Assembly: GCF_016859125.1 (NCBI RefSeq)
Contig: NZ_CP069338.1
Location: 9,985,501-10,049,500, forward strand
Source of the DNA: Archangium violaceum
GTDB taxonomy: Bacteria; Myxococcota; Myxococcia; Myxococcales; Myxococcaceae
Reading direction: 5' to 3'
Length of the DNA: 64,000 nt
The notes under the pieces are model-generated. The model had not been told where the DNA came from. It made no database searches and was given only the letters and a program-made list of their open reading frames with translations. Of the stretch, positions 8,445-17,334 are shown piece after piece. The translations under genes and the position numbers were made by a program. Each line of letters begins with the position of its first letter. Within the stretch, counting starts at the first letter, position 1.

Positions 8445-11354
8445 TCAGCGCGAAGGCCTCGGGTCCAGGACGCGCCCGAGGAACAGCACCGCTGCCGTCT
8501 CCACGTGCCGGATGAGGAACAGGAACGGGCGGTTCACCTCCACCACCTGGGGCATGCCCCCGATGTGGAACACGCGCGTCGCCGCCGCCGCCTCTGCTCC
8601 CTTCTCATCCACCGTGAGCGAGGCGTCGTGCATCAGTCTGCCCGTCAGGGGCTCTCTCGTCGGGGTCATCCCTGACAGGTCCACGTCCGGCTCGAACAGC
8701 GCGGAAAGCCCCAGCCGCTCCGCCAGCCCCGTCAGGTCCACGTGCTGGTCGAAGCCGAAGCGAGGCATCCGCAGCACGAAGCTCTCCCACGTCCGCTGTG
8801 CCAGCAGCGTCTCCAGGCGCTCGCCGCTCAGCAGCCGCTCGAAGCGCTCGAAGAAACCCGCCTCCGGCAACAGCACCACCATCGAAGTCTGGCGTCCCCG
8901 GTAGGGCAGCTCGAGGAGCTGACACCGCGGCCCCCGGGCGTACCCGAAGCACCCCTCCCGGCCCATCATCGGCACCGTCACCTGCTGCCCGTCGAGCAGG
9001 TGGAAGGGCGCCTCCCGGGTGTCGTCGTCGAAGGGCTTCTCCCAGCGAGAGCGGAAGTACACCGCGTTGGCCAGCACGTACCGGGTGGCCCTCGGCAGGC
9101 CCTCGGGTGGGGCGATGGCCGGGATGCGCCCCCGGGTCTGCTCGTGCACCCACGCGTTGAGGGCCTGGCTTGCCGCTTCCGGCGCTCCCGCGAAATCCAC
9201 CGGCGTGGGCCTGACGCCGAATGCCTCCGCCAGCTCCGCCACATACTCCTGTCGCAGCGGATGGCCCTCCTGGGGCCAGAAGCCGTTCGCCGACACCAGC
9301 GCGAACCCCTCGTCCCCCGCCTGGGGGGAAGACTCCTGGGACGCGGACACGTGCAGCCTCTCGGTGAGGGCTCGTAGGGCGGCGGACAGGAGCGAGGGCT
9401 CCGCGGCCCAGTGCAGCGCCCGCCGCAGGGCCGCCTCCGTGTGGCCCCTCGTGCCGCGCAGCACCAGCGCCAGCAGCGTGAAGACCGACAGCGGAGAGAA
9501 GACGCGGTTGCCCTCGCCCTCTCTCAGCGCCGCGTACAGCGTGAGGGCAAGCTCCCGTAGAGCCCACGCCGCGTCCTCCGGGGCTCCTGTCACGGCGTCT
9601 GGAGGCTCCTGGGCGGGCCCGGCCCCCAGCGCCTGGAGCGTTGCTTCCACGGCCTCGCGGACCTTCGGCTCCCCGTCCGTCCGCCGCGCCTCCGCGCGCC
9701 GCAGCAGCTGCGCATCCCGCTCGGAGAGATCACCGAGCGCCCACACCGCCGCCTCGCGCACCCGGGCTTCCGCGTCCTCCAGTCCCGCCACGAGCGCCTC
9801 ACGCAACGCCGGATCCAGCGTCCCGCCGCGCAACGGACCGATCACCGATAGCACCGCCGCGCGAGCCTCGGGCCCCAGGCCCGGCAGCCGCACCAAGAGC
9901 TCCGGCAGCAGCCCGCCCGCCCGAAGCCCCAGGATCCGGAGCTCGACGATGGCGGCTTCCCGCGCGTCCTCCGCCGCCGATTCCAGCTGCCGAGCCAGCC
10001 GAGCCAGCGACTCCGCCGTGGGCCGCCGCAGCACCCGCAGCGCCTCGTGCGCCGCGCTGCGGACCCGCGGGTCCTCGTCACGGGAGAAGGCCAGGAGGCG
10101 CTCGATGAGCTCTGGCCGCTCCCCCACGACGTGCCACAGGTGCACGTGCGCGGAGTCCTGGACCCACGGCGACTCGTCTTCCAGCGCCTTCACCAGCTCC
10201 CGCAGCGCTCCGTCTCCCTCGGGCTTCTGCCGCGCGAGCACTTCCAGCAGGCTGGGCCGGACCCCTCTTTCCGCCTGAGGGAGCACTTCGCAGAGCAGGG
10301 CCTCCAACTCGGCGCGCGCAGTGCCCATCCGCCCCACCACCTCCGCCGCCTCCACTTGAAGCATGCCAAGGCCCGTCCGCACGCACTGGAGCAGCACCGG
10401 CACCGCCTCCGCCGCGAGGGGCCCCAGCGCGTCCACGGCCCTCACCAGCTCGAGCTTGAGCAGCGGCGGGGCGGGCAGCCCCGTCACCTCGTCGATGCCC
10501 TCCCCGAAGGCCGAGTCCGGCAGTCCCAGCAGGCGCACCAGCACGGGCACTACCGCGCGCTCCCCCAGCCGCGCCAGGGTGAGCGCCACCCCTCCTCGCA
10601 CCACATCCCTCAGTCCCGGGTCCTCCAACGCCGCGAAGAGCCTGGGGACAACGGCCTCCGTCGTGGGGCCGCGCCGGGCCAGCGACGCCGCCGCCCGCGC
10701 CCCCACCTGGGGCTCAACATCTATCAGAGCATCCACCAGCGCCTGCGCCACCTCGGGCCTCACGGGCGCGAGTTCCTCGAGCACCTCCGCCGCTGCTTCC
10801 CGGACCGCCGCCTCCGCGTCCGTCCTCAGCGCGTCGAGCAGCACCGGCACGGCTTCGTCCCGGAGGCCTGGCACGCGCAATCCGTGGACTGCCTCCGCGC
10901 GCAGGGAAGCCCCCTCCAGCTCCAATACCGCCTGGCGCTCTCCCTCCCGCTCGGAGCGCAGGTGCTGCAGCAGTGCCTCGGGCTCGAGCCGTGCCGCCCG
11001 CAGGACCTGGACGCACGCCCCGCGCACCCGTGCGTCCGCGTCTCCCAATCCCCGGCGCAGGCCGGCGAGCGCCGCGGGCACCTCGCCCGCCGTCAACAAC
11101 AGCCGCGCGCCGATGTAGCGCCGATCCGCGTCCGGCCGTTCGAGCAGCTCCACCAACTGCGTGGAGAGCGGCTGACACACATGGCGGGTCACCGTGCTCT
11201 CTACCACCTGGAGCAGCTTCGCGACGGTCCGCTGCCGCTCCGGCTCGGGTGCCTCCAGCGCGGCGTTCACCAGCAGCACGAGGGCCGCCGCGTCCCGGCG
11301 AATCCGCTCCACCTCCCAGGTGAGTACGTCTCTCAGCTCAACGGGCTGGCTCAT
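8445..11354 (-). CDS. HEAT-repeat protein fused to a C-terminal serpin
   Basis: A 969-aa protein with two clear parts. Residues 1 to about 575 are alpha-helical HEAT-like repeats (recurrent DADARVRGACVQVL / DEDPRVRSAAHEAL units). Residues about 585-969 are a complete serpin: YAALREGEGNRVFSPLSV at the start, NGFWPQ, VLANAVYFRSRWEKPF in the shutter region, and near the end a reactive-loop hinge DEKGAEAAAA followed by NRPFLFLI and FLGRVLDP. The hinge has the small-residue run of inhibitory serpins; P15 is about G919, and counting against alpha-1-antitrypsin puts P1 near G933, so protease specificity is not obvious. No signal peptide is visible, suggesting a cytoplasmic role. ATG 11354 is preferred to an in-frame TTG at 11390. 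Neither has a strong ribosome site. Confidence 0.88.
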   Translation of the reverse strand: MSQPVELRDVLTWEVERIRRDAAALVLLVNAALEAPEPERQRTVAKLLQVVESTVTRHVCQPLSTQLVELLERPDADRRYIGARLLLTAGEVPAALAGLRRGLGDADARVRGACVQVLRAARLEPEALLQHLRSEREGERQAVLELEGASLRAEAVHGLRVPGLRDEAVPVLLDALRTDAEAAVREAAAEVLEELAPVRPEVAQALVDALIDVEPQVGARAAASLARRGPTTEAVVPRLFAALEDPGLRDVVRGGVALTLARLGERAVVPVLVRLLGLPDSAFGEGIDEVTGLPAPPLLKLELVRAVDALGPLAAEAVPVLLQCVRTGLGMLQVEAAEVVGRMGTARAELEALLCEVLPQAERGVRPSLLEVLARQKPEGDGALRELVKALEDESPWVQDSAHVHLWHVVGERPELIERLLAFSRDEDPRVRSAAHEALRVLRRPTAESLARLARQLESAAEDAREAAIVELRILGLRAGGLLPELLVRLPGLGPEARAAVLSVIGPLRGGTLDPALREALVAGLEDAEARVREAAVWALGDLSERDAQLLRRAEARRTDGEPKVREAVEATLQALGAGPAQEPPDAVTGAPEDAAWALRELALTLYAALREGEGNRVFSPLSVFTLLALVLRGTRGHTEAALRRALHWAAEPSLLSAALRALTERLHVSASQESSPQAGDEGFALVSANGFWPQEGHPLRQEYVAELAEAFGVRPTPVDFAGAPEAASQALNAWVHEQTRGRIPAIAPPEGLPRATRYVLANAVYFRSRWEKPFDDDTREAPFHLLDGQQVTVPMMGREGCFGYARGPRCQLLELPYRGRQTSMVVLLPEAGFFERFERLLSGERLETLLAQRTWESFVLRMPRFGFDQHVDLTGLAERLGLSALFEPDVDLSGMTPTREPLTGRLMHDASLTVDEKGAEAAAATRVFHIGGMPQVVEVNRPFLFLIRHVETAAVLFLGRVLDPRPSR

Positions 11355-11436
11355 GGGCGCCAGCGTGAGCGAGCACCCGTGTCCCGGCAAGGGCCTTCAT
11401 TTGCCACCCGAGCAAAGTTCATGGCAGGCAAGGCCC

Positions 11437-11713
11437 ATGCAGCAACGACTCGACGGTTTCCGCCGCTTCCACCTCGCCACCGGATGCGCCTTCCTGATCG
11501 CGGGCCTCTTCGTCCTCGTCTACCGAGGCCCCGGCGGGCGCTTCACACGCGGTACGCTGGGGGATCTCTTCGTCGTCGGCTTTCTCTATCACCTGCTCAG
11601 CCTCTTCTGGCGAGGCCCCGCCGCGGCTCGTGCGGGGGGCCATCGCCGTGCTGGCCCTCGGAATCGACTCCCAGCACCCCGGAGGTCGAGGCGCAGTACG
11701 CCTGCCCCATTGA
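11437..11713 (+). pseudogene. Decayed DUF2809-like small membrane protein
   Basis: From ATG 11437 one frame gives a hydrophobic start resembling DUF2809 proteins: a transmembrane segment CAFLIAGLFVLVY, then TLGDLFVVGFLYHLLSLFW. Around 11620 that frame turns into Arg/Pro-rich noise, while the next frame supplies a plausible continuation (LVRGAIAVLALGIDSQ) before stopping at 11713. The simplest reading is a frameshifted and truncated remnant. The assignment to DUF2809 is from pattern memory, and a sequencing indel would also explain it. Confidence 0.45.
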
Positions 11714-11786
11714 TCGTCCCTGCCCCGGCACCACCACGTGCGTGAACGGGCTGTGCCGCGACTGCAACACCCAGCCCTGTTGGTAG
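11673..11786 (+). pseudogene. Cysteine-rich C-terminal fragment
   Basis: In the third frame, overlapping the end of the preceding remnant, about 37 codons read as a natural cysteine-rich tail (CPIDRPCPGTTTCVNG and CRDCNTQPCW, six cysteines) ending in TAG at 11784. The part before 11673 in this frame is only the shadow of the other remnant, so there is no start. It looks like the 3' end of a secreted cysteine-rich protein joined to the DUF2809-like piece by deletion. Confidence 0.4.
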
Positions 11787-11860
11787 CCGGATCTGCTTGG
11801 AGCACACCGGGCCCCCTGTGTCAGGTCCGCCGCGTCCAGAACTGGAGGTCCCGTCTCTCT

Positions 11861-14794
11861 TCAGAAGCTATAGCCCATGCCGAACTGGAAGCTGCGCGGC
11901 GGCCCCACCAGGATCGTGGGCTTGCCGAAATGAGGGTTCGCGGGCTCTGTCTCCGGTGGAATGAACCCGTCGTATCCGCCGAAGTTCTTGGTGTTGAAGA
12001 GATTGAAGCACTCGGCGAAGGCGCTGATCCGGTTGCCCTTGGAGATCGTGAAGTCCTTCGCCAACCGGACATCCACCTGGCTGAACTGGATGAAGCCCTC
12101 CGCCCGGCCTCCATTGGTGCGGAGCACGAACTCGGTGGGACCGAAGCCCTTGGACGCATCGGAGATGGTGTAGGGCAAGCCGCTTCCCAGGGTGATCAGC
12201 GTGGACAGCTTGAACTCCAGGGGCAGCCCCACGATGCCGGAGAGCACGAGCCGATGGCGCTCGTCTCTGGCGGTGGGGGTGATGGGGCTGTCCTTGATGG
12301 TCGGGTAGTCGAAGTTGAAATCCGACCCACGCTGCCGGGCGACCCCCAAGGTGTAGGCCAGGGAGGCTCCCCACGGAATGACGCCCCCCGCCGAGAGCTC
12401 GCTCGAAAAGGGCTTCTCCGCGGAGAGCTGCACGCTGCTGTAGACGGAGGTCCGGTCGTCGACCGAGATGAGGACATTGCCGAAGCCGCCCGGCGTGGGG
12501 ATGTAGTCGCGGGAGCCTGTCGACAGGCGGTTGGCGGGATAGAAGCCGACGCCATTCCTGCTGCGGATGTGCGTGAGCGTCAGCGAGGTGTTGACCGGGC
12601 CAACCCGTTGCCGGAGGCCCGCGCTGAACTGGTCGCTGTACTGCGGCCGGGTGTCGTTCTCGAGCAGGAAGATCTCCGGGGCGGGTGCCACGCCGCTGTT
12701 GATCAGCGAATCGAGCCCCTCCCGGCTCAGGTACTCGGGCCGCCAGGCGATGGTCGGCTGCCCGAAGCGGGGGGCGCCGTCCCGCGAGAAATAGAACGTG
12801 CGGACCTGGTACTGAAGACGGTACCGCTCGTCCACGCCCGTGTTGAACAGGGTGCGATCGTAGTAGCGCCCGGCGCCGGCGAAGAGAACCGTGTGGCCGT
12901 TGCCCATCACGTCGAAGGCCGCGCCGAGCCGCGGCTGCACCGCGCCCAGGAAGACAGGGCGCTGCTTGCCGTTGGTCAGGTAGTTCTCCACCGGGAAGAA
13001 GTCGGGCCCATTCGTCCGCGCGACGATGCCGGCGAGTTCCTCCACCGCCGCGCGGACCTCCGCGGGAGTCACGTAGTCGTTGTTCAGGGGGTTGGTCTCG
13101 ACATCCCACCGGAGGCCCACGTTCAGGGTCAGCCTCCTGGCGATCTCCCAATCGTCCTGGAGGTACACGCCCACCTGCGTGTTGTTGGATGCGACCCTCG
13201 GGTCACCGACGCCATAGGAGGCCTCGGCCGGGAAGTCGTAGCCGAGGCCGTTCTCGGCATCCTGGCGGAAGCGGAACACGGGGTTGCCGAACTGCGTGCG
13301 CTCGAGCTGGTATCGCTGGAAGGAGAGCTTGGCGCCCGCCTTCACCACGTGCTGGCCGGCCCAATCGAAGTTCGCGAACGTCGTGTCGTTGCGCAGCGTG
13401 AACGCCCGCTGGCGGATGTCCTGGCTGGTGTCGCGGCCGCCCAGCCGGATGACGCCCTCGTAGTCCCGCCCGACCACGTCGGTGAGCGTGGCGACCGGGT
13501 TGAACCGCGAGTCGAGGTACTGAAACGTGGCCTCGTTCGTCAGCGAACCCAGCCGCAGCTGATGCCTGGCCGAGGCGGTGAGGACATCGTTTCGCACGTC
13601 CTCGGCGCTCTCGAAGCTCAACACGCCACCGAAGTTGCGGATGTCGGTCTCCTTCCTGAGGCTGGCGCTGACATCCACGGTCTGGTTGCCCGCCGGCCTC
13701 CAGGTCAGCTTCGCGAAGCCGAGGTGCTCCCGGAAGGGGCTGCCGAAGCTGCCCTGGAATTGGCCGAACCGGCTCAGGTTCTCCTCCGTCGGATTGCCGA
13801 TCGTCACCGAATTCGAGCGGTCCTGCAGGTTGCCCTCATAGGTCACGAAGAAGTGCAGCGTGTCCTTCACCACGGGGCCCCCCAACGCCGCCCCGAACTG
13901 GGAGCGCAACAGCTCGGGTCGCTCCAGCTCGCCGCGCAGCAGGGCGAAGTGATCCCGGGCCATCAGCTCCTGGTTCTGGTAGGTGAGGAAGAGGTCACCA
14001 TGGAGCTCGTTGCCGCCCGAGCGCGTGACCGCGGAGATGATCGCGCTGTTGGCCTGCTCGTACTCGGCCTTGTAGTTCTGGGTGATGACGCGGAACTCGC
14101 TGACCGCGAGCTGGGGAAATGGGTTTCCGCGGCTCGCGTCCTGGCCGACCAGCCCGCCTTCGATGACGTTGTTCTTGAGGCTCACGCCATCCACGAACAC
14201 GTTGGTGCCGCGCGCATCGAGCGCGCCAGACGAGAAGTTCTTGTTGAACTCATCGTTGGAGACGCGAACGCCGGGCGCGAGGGCCGCGAAGTTGAGGAAG
14301 TTGCGGTTGCTCTGGGGCAGGTTCGCGATCTCCTCGCGGCTGACGTTCGTGGCGACCTCGGAGGTCGAGCTCTCGGGGGCCTTGCCCTGGACGAGCAGGG
14401 TCTCGCCCTGGCCGAGCTCAAGTGCCACGTCCTCCTCGACGTTGATGTTCAGGTCCACCGTCTGGCCGACCTGGACGGAGACCGTGCGGTAGACCTCCTT
14501 GCCGCCGGGCCGGGTGACGGTGATGACGTACTCGCCGGGCTCCAGGCCGGTCAGGAAGAAGGAGCCATCCGCGCGCGCGATCCCCTTCGTCGAGAAGCCG
14601 CTGTGGGTGTTCACCGCGAGCACGGTCACACCGGTGACCGGCTCGCGGAGCGAGCTGAGGCCGACCCGGATGGCCGCCGTCGTCTTCTGCGCGAGCGCTG
14701 GCGCGGCCGCGAGAAGGACGGCGAGTCCCCATGCGCTCCAGACGCGCATGACTCGCGACACCCGCCCACTGGAGACGAGGGCCTTGCGAGCCAT
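11861..14794 (-). CDS. Oar-like TonB-dependent outer-membrane receptor
   Basis: About 977 aa. A signal peptide ends at ALAQ (residues 33-36). Then come a carboxypeptidase-regulatory-like beta-sandwich at about 37-125 (SGFSTKGIARADGSFFLTGL), a TonB plug with EIANLPQSNRNFLNF and ALDARGTNVFVDGV, and a long beta-barrel ending in Phe (FQFGMGYSF), the usual C-terminal residue for outer-membrane insertion. This matches the Oar family, known in Myxococcus for adhesion and developmental roles and elsewhere for protein export or nutrient uptake. The start is uncertain: 14842, 14794 and 14749 are all in frame and none has a strong ribosome site. Extension to 15037 is rejected because it would cross a hairpin. 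No TonB/ExbB genes are adjacent. Confidence 0.85.
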   Translation of the reverse strand: MARKALVSSGRVSRVMRVWSAWGLAVLLAAAPALAQKTTAAIRVGLSSLREPVTGVTVLAVNTHSGFSTKGIARADGSFFLTGLEPGEYVITVTRPGGKEVYRTVSVQVGQTVDLNINVEEDVALELGQGETLLVQGKAPESSTSEVATNVSREEIANLPQSNRNFLNFAALAPGVRVSNDEFNKNFSSGALDARGTNVFVDGVSLKNNVIEGGLVGQDASRGNPFPQLAVSEFRVITQNYKAEYEQANSAIISAVTRSGGNELHGDLFLTYQNQELMARDHFALLRGELERPELLRSQFGAALGGPVVKDTLHFFVTYEGNLQDRSNSVTIGNPTEENLSRFGQFQGSFGSPFREHLGFAKLTWRPAGNQTVDVSASLRKETDIRNFGGVLSFESAEDVRNDVLTASARHQLRLGSLTNEATFQYLDSRFNPVATLTDVVGRDYEGVIRLGGRDTSQDIRQRAFTLRNDTTFANFDWAGQHVVKAGAKLSFQRYQLERTQFGNPVFRFRQDAENGLGYDFPAEASYGVGDPRVASNNTQVGVYLQDDWEIARRLTLNVGLRWDVETNPLNNDYVTPAEVRAAVEELAGIVARTNGPDFFPVENYLTNGKQRPVFLGAVQPRLGAAFDVMGNGHTVLFAGAGRYYDRTLFNTGVDERYRLQYQVRTFYFSRDGAPRFGQPTIAWRPEYLSREGLDSLINSGVAPAPEIFLLENDTRPQYSDQFSAGLRQRVGPVNTSLTLTHIRSRNGVGFYPANRLSTGSRDYIPTPGGFGNVLISVDDRTSVYSSVQLSAEKPFSSELSAGGVIPWGASLAYTLGVARQRGSDFNFDYPTIKDSPITPTARDERHRLVLSGIVGLPLEFKLSTLITLGSGLPYTISDASKGFGPTEFVLRTNGGRAEGFIQFSQVDVRLAKDFTISKGNRISAFAECFNLFNTKNFGGYDGFIPPETEPANPHFGKPTILVGPPRSFQFGMGYSF

Positions 14795-14977
14795 GTCCTT
14801 GATGATGATGTCCCCTGAGCTGTCCCGCGTGAGTCCGGTCATTTTGCCGCGCCATCTAGACGCTTCCCCACCGGGTGTAAACGGCTTCAAGGTGCGGAAG
14901 GTCCCCTCCGCGTGAAGCAGTAGGCTTTTTGAGGCGGTCGCCGGAGGCGGGGCACGACCGGCGCGTGAGCGGGCAAC

Positions 14978-15021
14978 CCGAGCCGTCCGAAGTGCCGAGA
15001 GCGGCGCGACGGACGGCTCGG
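14978..15021 (-). terminator. Hairpin downstream of the alcohol dehydrogenase gene
   Basis: Perfect 11-base inverted repeat CCGAGCCGTCC / GGACGGCTCGG with a 22-base loop, 36 bases after the stop of the minus-strand dehydrogenase and before the receptor gene. There is no T-run, so it may be a Rho-assisted terminator or an mRNA 3' stabiliser. Confidence 0.5.
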
Positions 15022-15056
15022 AGGGAAGCACCTTCACGCCCCAGGGGCGCGGGTCG

Positions 15057-16229
15057 TCACGAGGGCAGGAACACCGCTCGCACGCACCCGTCTTCCTTCT
15101 TCTTGAACATCTCGTACCCGCGCGGCGCGTCCTCGAGCGAGAACCGGTGCGTCACGAGGAACGAGGGATCCAGCTCACCCCGCTTCACGTGCTCCAGGAG
15201 GCGCGGCAGGTACTTCTGTCCGTGCTGTTGCGCGGTGCGGACGGTGAGGCCCTTGTTCATGATGACGCCGATGGGGAACTTGTCCATCACCCCGTAGACA
15301 CCCAGGATGGACAGGGTTCCGCCCTTGCGGCAGGCACGGATCGCCTGCCGGAGCGCCTCGCCGCGGTCCGAGTGCAGGTGGAGCGCCTGCTTCGCGCGAT
15401 CATAGGCGTACTCGGCCCCGGTCCCGTGGGCCTCCATGCCCACCGCGTCGATGCACGCATCCGGGCCGCGCCCACCCGTCAGCTCCTTCAGCAGATCCAG
15501 GACGCTGTCGACCTCGGCGTAGTTGATGGTCTCCGCGCCCACCTTCTCCCGCGCCATCTTCAGTCGCTCGGGGAAGCGGTCGATGCCAATCACCCGCTCG
15601 GCGCCCAGGAGGAAGGCGCTCTTCATCGCCATCAACCCCACCCCCCCGCAACCCCAGACGGCCACGGTGTCCCCGGGATGGATGTTGCAGAAGTCGGCGC
15701 CCATGTAGCCGGTGGGAACGGCATCCGACAGGAAGATGATCTGCTCGTCCGTCGCCCCCTCGGGGACGAGGAAGCAATCATTGTCGGCATGTGGCACCCG
15801 GACGTACTGCGCATGCGCTCCCGCGTAGCCTCCGAAGGCATGGGTGTAGCCGTAGATGCCGGCGGTCGCATATCCGAATGCCGGCTCCTGGAGCTCCGCC
15901 TTCGGGTTGGTGTTGTCACACAGCGACCAGAGGTCGTGCTGGCAGTACCAGCAGTTGCCGCAGCAGATGAAGGACGGGACGACCACGCGATCTCCCTTCT
16001 TCACCTTCTTCACCTCGCGGCCCACTTCGACGACCTCGCCCATGAACTCATGGCCGATGACGTCTCCCTCGCGCATCGTTGGGAGGTACCCGTCGATGAA
16101 GTGCAGGTCGGAGCCACAGGTCGCGGACATCGTCACGCGCAGGATGACGTCATGCGGGTTGACGATCTCCGGGTCGGGAACCGTCTCCACGCGCAGGTCG
16201 TTGATCCCATTCCAGCAGAGTGCTCGCAT
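15057..16229 (-). CDS. Zinc-dependent medium-chain alcohol dehydrogenase
   Basis: A 390-aa MDR-family dehydrogenase. Catalytic zinc ligands are C38 (ATCGSDLHF) and H60-E61 (GHEFMGEV); the structural zinc loop has C90, C93, C96 and C104; the nucleotide-binding motif is VWGCGGVGL. It resembles the formaldehyde-dehydrogenase-like group with the long insertion found in glutathione-independent enzymes; substrate not determinable from sequence. The start ATG 16229 follows GAGGAGG at good spacing. It lies 13 bases after the SRPBCC gene on the same strand and is almost certainly cotranscribed with it. This pairing suggests a stress-related or membrane-associated redox role, which is inference. Confidence 0.9.
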   Translation of the reverse strand: MRALCWNGINDLRVETVPDPEIVNPHDVILRVTMSATCGSDLHFIDGYLPTMREGDVIGHEFMGEVVEVGREVKKVKKGDRVVVPSFICCGNCWYCQHDLWSLCDNTNPKAELQEPAFGYATAGIYGYTHAFGGYAGAHAQYVRVPHADNDCFLVPEGATDEQIIFLSDAVPTGYMGADFCNIHPGDTVAVWGCGGVGLMAMKSAFLLGAERVIGIDRFPERLKMAREKVGAETINYAEVDSVLDLLKELTGGRGPDACIDAVGMEAHGTGAEYAYDRAKQALHLHSDRGEALRQAIRACRKGGTLSILGVYGVMDKFPIGVIMNKGLTVRTAQQHGQKYLPRLLEHVKRGELDPSFLVTHRFSLEDAPRGYEMFKKKEDGCVRAVFLPS

Positions 16230-16242
16230 CGATGTGTCCTCC

Positions 16243-17148
16243 TCAGTGGGTGTGGGCGCTCGCGCGGCCGGAGGGGTTGTGCGCGGTCGTCGGAATCTCA
16301 CCGGTCTCGACGAGGCTCTTGAATCGCCGGAGCGTCGTGAACGCGAGCGTGTCGGGCACGATGCCCAGGAGCTTCACCGCGGCCTCGCCAATCACGCCGC
16401 CCGGCGGGTTGAAGCGGAGGTGGAGCGTCACCACGGTGCCCCACTCACCCGGGGCGGGCCGGAAGCTCACCGAGCCATCGTTGGGCAGATCCGCTCCCGG
16501 GAGCGACTCCCAGCTCAGGAGCTCGCCGGGGCGCACATCCACGATCCGCGAGTCCCATTCGAGGCCCTTCCCGACCGGACCACGCACCTTCCAATGCTGG
16601 CGATCCGGGCCCACTTCGGTGACCTCGGCGAAGTGACCCAGGATCTGCGACAGGTTCCGCGCTTCGCGCCAGGCGCGGTAGAGCTCGTCCGCGGGCTTCC
16701 CGATGGTGATGGAGCGCTGCAGCTCGATGGGGCTGGCATCCACTCCGGCTTCGCCCTGTTCGCGACCCTTCGCGGTGTTGATGCCGAGCGCCTGGTAGAG
16801 ATGACAGTATCCGCGGACGCCCCGGTAGAGGAGCCCACCTCCGACGATCGTCCGGGCCGCCCGGGCCGCCCCACCCAGGGAGCGACGCCCGACTCCGAGC
16901 GTCAGGAGCGTCCCGCCGAGCACCGTGGAGGCCACCCGCTCCACGGTGCCGACATTGGTTCTCGAGGAGGAAGGAGCCGGCTCCCGTGGGGCGCTGGCCC
17001 CATGTCCTTCCTTCCGGCTCACTGCTCGCTTGCCTCTCGCGCCCGAGGACTCGTCGAGAATTCCCTTACGAGAGGCTCCCTTCTTCGGAACCGGACCTCG
17101 CGCGCCACGTGGCGTGGGGGCAAATGGCTCTTGTGACTTCTCTGTCAT
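16243..17148 (-). CDS. SRPBCC (polyketide cyclase-like) protein with N-terminal membrane segment
   Basis: A 301-aa protein. Residues 1-70 are basic and low in complexity. A segment NVGTVERVASTVLGG plus TIVGGGLLYRGVRGYCHLYQALG looks like the short YgaP/DUF2892-type membrane hairpin. The C-terminal 150 residues are a START/SRPBCC ligand-binding fold (SITIGKPADELYRAWREARNL, GEWGTVVTLHLRF). Such proteins bind lipids or hydrophobic small molecules. The start ATG 17148 has GAGGAG about 9 bases upstream. First gene of a two-gene operon with the alcohol dehydrogenase. Confidence 0.82.
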   Translation of the reverse strand: MTEKSQEPFAPTPRGARGPVPKKGASRKGILDESSGARGKRAVSRKEGHGASAPREPAPSSSRTNVGTVERVASTVLGGTLLTLGVGRRSLGGAARAARTIVGGGLLYRGVRGYCHLYQALGINTAKGREQGEAGVDASPIELQRSITIGKPADELYRAWREARNLSQILGHFAEVTEVGPDRQHWKVRGPVGKGLEWDSRIVDVRPGELLSWESLPGADLPNDGSVSFRPAPGEWGTVVTLHLRFNPPGGVIGEAAVKLLGIVPDTLAFTTLRRFKSLVETGEIPTTAHNPSGRASAHTH

Positions 17149-17334
17149 GGGCAGTGTCTCCTCTGTGCCTGTCTGGAAGACGACGCGGGTCGTTCGTCCG
17201 GAGAAGCTTGGGAGACACTCCCAGTGGAACAAGCCCGGTGGTTCACACTCCGCCAGGGAGCGAGCCGCACCTGGGGCGCTCGAGACGCCGGAGCTGCGGC
17301 GAGCGGAGGATCGGGCGTTTGCTCGTGCGCGTGC

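Noticed and set aside
11738-14818. A 1026-codon open frame on the plus strand opposite the Oar-like receptor
   Set aside because: It has no domains or natural composition and is the antisense of a well-supported receptor gene; long antisense frames are expected in GC-rich DNA.
14795-15037. An upstream extension of the Oar-like receptor gene
   Set aside because: The extension crosses a perfect 11-base hairpin after the dehydrogenase gene and adds a non-signal-like Arg/Ala-rich stretch.
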